Notes under the pieces: model-generated | What the model was told of the DNA's origin: nothing | Database searches by the model: none | The model's input: only the letters and a program-made list of their open reading frames with translations | Shown here: one piece after another, positions 61,211 through 64,000 of the stretch | Layout of the letters: each line of letters opens with the position of its first letter | Position numbering within the stretch: position 1 is the first letter of the stretch | Position numbers and translations under genes: made by a program | Assembly (NCBI RefSeq): GCF_021155775.2 | Contig: NC_060234.1 | Location: forward strand, 18,128,526 to 18,192,525 | Reading direction: 5' to 3' | From: Neodiprion pinetum | Taxonomy: Eukaryota; Arthropoda; Insecta; Hymenoptera; Diprionidae | DNA: 64,000 nucleotides

Positions 61211-61937
61211 GTAAAGTCAGAAATGTCTTAGGCAAACAGGATTTGAAGTGTGAATGATTTCAAAAGAGAATCCTATAAACAGCGATTAGTACGAACACGT
61301 TATTCTCATCAAACTGACGTTTTATATTGTCTGACCAACATATGGTAGTTGTTATTTCCCAGTCGATAATTATTACAGTGCCCTCTCTGCACCATAACTT
61401 ACCGACGTGCAGTTACCATAAGAGCGTCCTGCGCACTCTTACCGTAGTTTTTAGCCTAATGCCGACATACATAGTTACCATCATAACGTGCAATACTGTT
61501 GCATCGATAGTACTTACATGCCACATTGTCCGTTATTTCATAAGCTAAGCTCATATCTATGAGGCGCTAACCGGCGTATGTATAATTTTCACATTTAACC
61601 ATTACATCTTTCAACCTTAGGTCACATATGAAACCCTTAATTTATGATCGCAGCTGCAAGGACTCAAAGCAATAAGCACTTGCAATAGATTTCAAACTCT
61701 GCCACCGCTCAATCCAGATGGCTTCGTAGACTAAATATAGGAAACGTGGGATGAGAAATCATGGAAAGTTCACTACCAGAGAAGCCCTTATTCCCAGAAC
61801 TGGGGATAGGTCTTTTTGCTTTAACAACGACTCAACCAATTAACGCTTCACCGTTTGCTTCTCCGCACCAATCGTCTCGCGCTAACATATCGCCAAGGTA
61901 CTACGCGCTAATCAGAAACCTTGCCCTTAGGTATTAA

Positions 61938-62626
61938 TCCCCCCAAAACGTACCTCTGGTGCAAAAATCTCTCACAAAATATATTCAAAATGTGTTCTTA
62001 TCCTTTATCACAAATGATTCAAATCACATACTGATGCCAGGTATATATCTGGTAATTCACGATAAAAGTATAGTTGAAACTTGAACCTAGGCTTCTGCAT
62101 CTCTCTGGAATTACACTACTGCCACACTAGTGCAAACCGACCCTAAACTCATCCAACTACAGAGTATAAATAAAAAACAAAATACCTCATACGTTGATGA
62201 AAATCCAGATAACAAATTAAATTGTTACGTGAAACTTGGCGAGCCTCTTTCAAGGCATGAAACGGTAATGATAGAATTTGATTTATTCTTCAAGGTATTG
62301 TTCTAAAGAGGCCTGCAAAGTACCACGAACCAATTCAATATTTTTCTGAATTTTCATCAATTTAAGGGTTATTTTTTTTTCAATCATACTTAATTATCAT
62401 TTGTGGTTGAATAAGTTTAGGGTCAGTTTGACCCCAGTGTGGCAGTAGTGTGATTCCAAAGAGATCTGGAACCTAAGGTTCAAGTTTCAATCATACTTTC
62501 ATCGTGAGTTAACAGATATGTACTTGGCAGTAGTATGTGATTTGAATCTTTTGTAATACAGGATGAGAACACATTTTTAATGTACTTTGCGAAAGGCTTT
62601 TGCACCAGAGGTTCGTTTTGGGGGGA
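61938..62626. mobile_element. TIR element (~689 bp) with CCCCCCAAAACG ends
   Basis: TCCCCCCAAAACG and a CCTCTGGTGCAAAA block at the left, mirrored by CGTTTTGGGGGGA preceded by TTTTGCACCAGAGG at the right. The arms match over most of their length (for example TGTGTTCTTATCC, TTGAAACTTGAACCT and CTACTGCCACACT with their complements). No coding. Target duplication not obvious. Confidence 0.85.
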
Positions 62627-62768
62627 CATCACTACTTCTTGTACAAAATTATTTGTTACTTGTTCTTATGTATAATCTACTTTTAGTAGGTAACGATAAC
62701 TTCGAAATTTAGATTTTATAATTGTTTTGGAACAAAATCATGGTTAATCTGAGACGGTTATATTGCAG

Positions 62769-62906
62769 GATCTAGTTGGTTCGAAAGTGCTATGGATTGT
62801 CAAACCAAGTTTACCCAATTACATGAGCATACACTTAGGCTTCGCAATACTACTAGCTTTACATCCAGCCTTATCGAGAACTCCGCTGTTTGTCAAACTA
62901 ATTTAA
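62769..62906 (+). other. Candidate terminal exon with hydrophobic C-terminus
   Basis: Preceded by a TATATTGCAG acceptor. In phase 0, matching the donor of 61082-61210, it reads 45 codons ending TAA, with a hydrophobic stretch (MSIHLGFAILLALHPAL) near the end that could be a membrane or GPI-anchor signal. An alternative phase is open too (SSWFESAMDCQTKF...), so the reading is ambiguous. The candidate intron would contain the 61938 transposable element. Confidence 0.2.
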
Positions 62907-63797
62907 AGTAGTCTAATAATTACGATTCCTCAAGAGGAATCAGATTAAAATCACTGAGAATCTCTCAAATTCAAACTGTTTTTTAATGTTAGAAATCACC
63001 AGGAAGTCACTTTTGAATCGTTGATGATTTCAAAGCGAGTGGCCCCTTCGACTATCATCCTAAAATCTATTCACAGTATTTTTCGTACAACTTTAAGGTG
63101 CATCAAACGTCGTCGATGCGGGTATTTGATCCTGCGTTTGATAGTCCACATTTGAAAAATTAGCTGCCCATGCTCACATCACACCAATTCTGATTCAATC
63201 AAAGCTTTTAGTGTCTAAAATCTAGAAAGAATATTTGAATGTTCAGAATACATAGAAAAATAGATTAAATAAAACAGAGCATAATACATTTTATACACGC
63301 AAAGTTATGACTCAAAGAATATATGAAACCATGAATAGTGCTTAAGTAATTATTCGCCAACCTTATAGCTTACATTGTGTAGCACAAAAGTTTCCAATCT
63401 ACATGATGCCAATCGGTGTGCAAAGCCAAGGTACATGTGTATCTGAAAGCGGATGGGAACATCACATACGATTTTACGGTTTCTCGTCTATATAAGATAT
63501 GGTCTTCCCAGCAGCATATTCATCATCGAGTTAGATTTCACAACTATGCCAAACAATAATCAGGCAATGAAATACATTCGCCACATGATATACATATTTG
63601 ACTACGTTATTATCAATATTTTAGTATCTGGGGAGCCGGGAACTGGGAATACACAGTCAGTAGATAAGCAAGGGGGGTTCTACACGCAGATTCCTGTTAC
63701 CGACACTTACCGACCGAGCCGCTCCGCGCAGCCCAGACTCAAACCCTTTTCCGCGATGACGTCACAGTCTGCCGTACCGGCTTGAGGTCAAAAACGT

Positions 63798-63943
63798 GCA
63801 ACCTTACCGACAGTCGTATCGATCGAGGGTCAAAATCGTGCTGTTTTACCAACAATCTTACGGACCCCGCGCAACCTTACCGACAGTTGTATCGATCGAG
63901 GGTCAAAATCGTGCTGTTTTACCGACAATTTTACCGACCGAAG
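63798..63943 (+). repeat. Tandem duplication, 73 bp unit, two copies
   Basis: GCAACCTTACCGACAG begins at 63798 and again at 63871. Both copies continue GTATCGATCGAGGGTC and AAAATCGTGCTGTTTTACC. The shorter motif (T)TACCGAC also recurs from 63700 on, so a longer array may continue beyond the window edge. Confidence 0.9.
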
Positions 63944-64000
63944 GTCTGTAGTGCTCGCCTGTTCCACGATAGGACTGCTGATGTGTAACATGAACCACTC

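Noticed and set aside
1..64000. tRNA, rRNA, CRISPR arrays, bacterial operons or viral integrations
   Set aside because: I looked for T-loop motifs, repeated spacer arrays and viral structural or polymerase motifs on both strands and found none. The only reverse transcriptase is of LINE type.

Overview
The window is AT-rich, intron-rich, repeat-rich animal nuclear DNA. Introns are short to very long with GT-AG borders, and dozens of small inverted-repeat elements are scattered through it. It looks like an insect. The many retained CpGs and the transposon mix make a hymenopteran (perhaps a sawfly) my best guess, but this is inference. No bacterial genes, operons, rRNA, tRNA or CRISPR were found.

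The one well-supported gene is a prominin homologue on the minus strand. It starts at an ATG at 38700 in a CpG-rich block and runs leftward through ten coding exons (38379-38700, 14577-14844, 11810-12162, 11583-11704, 7573-7868, 5897-6046, 5580-5795, 4910-5465, 4594-4752, 3894-4015). All nine internal junctions have GT-AG sites and matching codon phase, giving 854 codons plus two bases. The product has a signal peptide, five membrane segments in the prominin spacing, the Cys-rich juxtamembrane motif after TM1, and GLLCGVCG after TM3. Exon 10 ends in a strong donor, so the last cytoplasmic exon(s) lie left of 3894 and probably beyond the window. Intron 1 is about 23.5 kb.

The left edge (1-3378) is a dead LINE-type retrotransposon in plus orientation. 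Introns 2, 4 and 5 hold fold-back elements. Intron 1 holds three copies of one ~212 bp MITE, two related MITEs carrying a GCGCATGCGC palindrome, a hAT transposase C-terminal relic (33358-33594), microsatellites and degenerate tandem repeats.

From 39 to 64 kb there is no confidently recognised host gene. The region is a graveyard of DNA transposons. It holds three non-autonomous elements bounded by TTAA, with a piggyBac-like transposase relic beside the largest (47965-48321). It also holds a near-perfect 645 bp fold-back element with an intact 8 bp target duplication (51710-52354), several more inverted-repeat elements, and a 73 bp tandem duplication at the right edge. A few splice-site-bounded fragments (58109-58351, 61082-61210, 62769-62906) could be exons of an unknown plus-strand gene but are weakly supported.

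No clearly new multi-gene system was found. The most interesting signals are the recurrence of a perfect NRF-1/erect-wing-like palindrome in several unrelated transposon families, the young hairpin-forming hAT-like element, and the piggyBac relic with its TTAA satellites.
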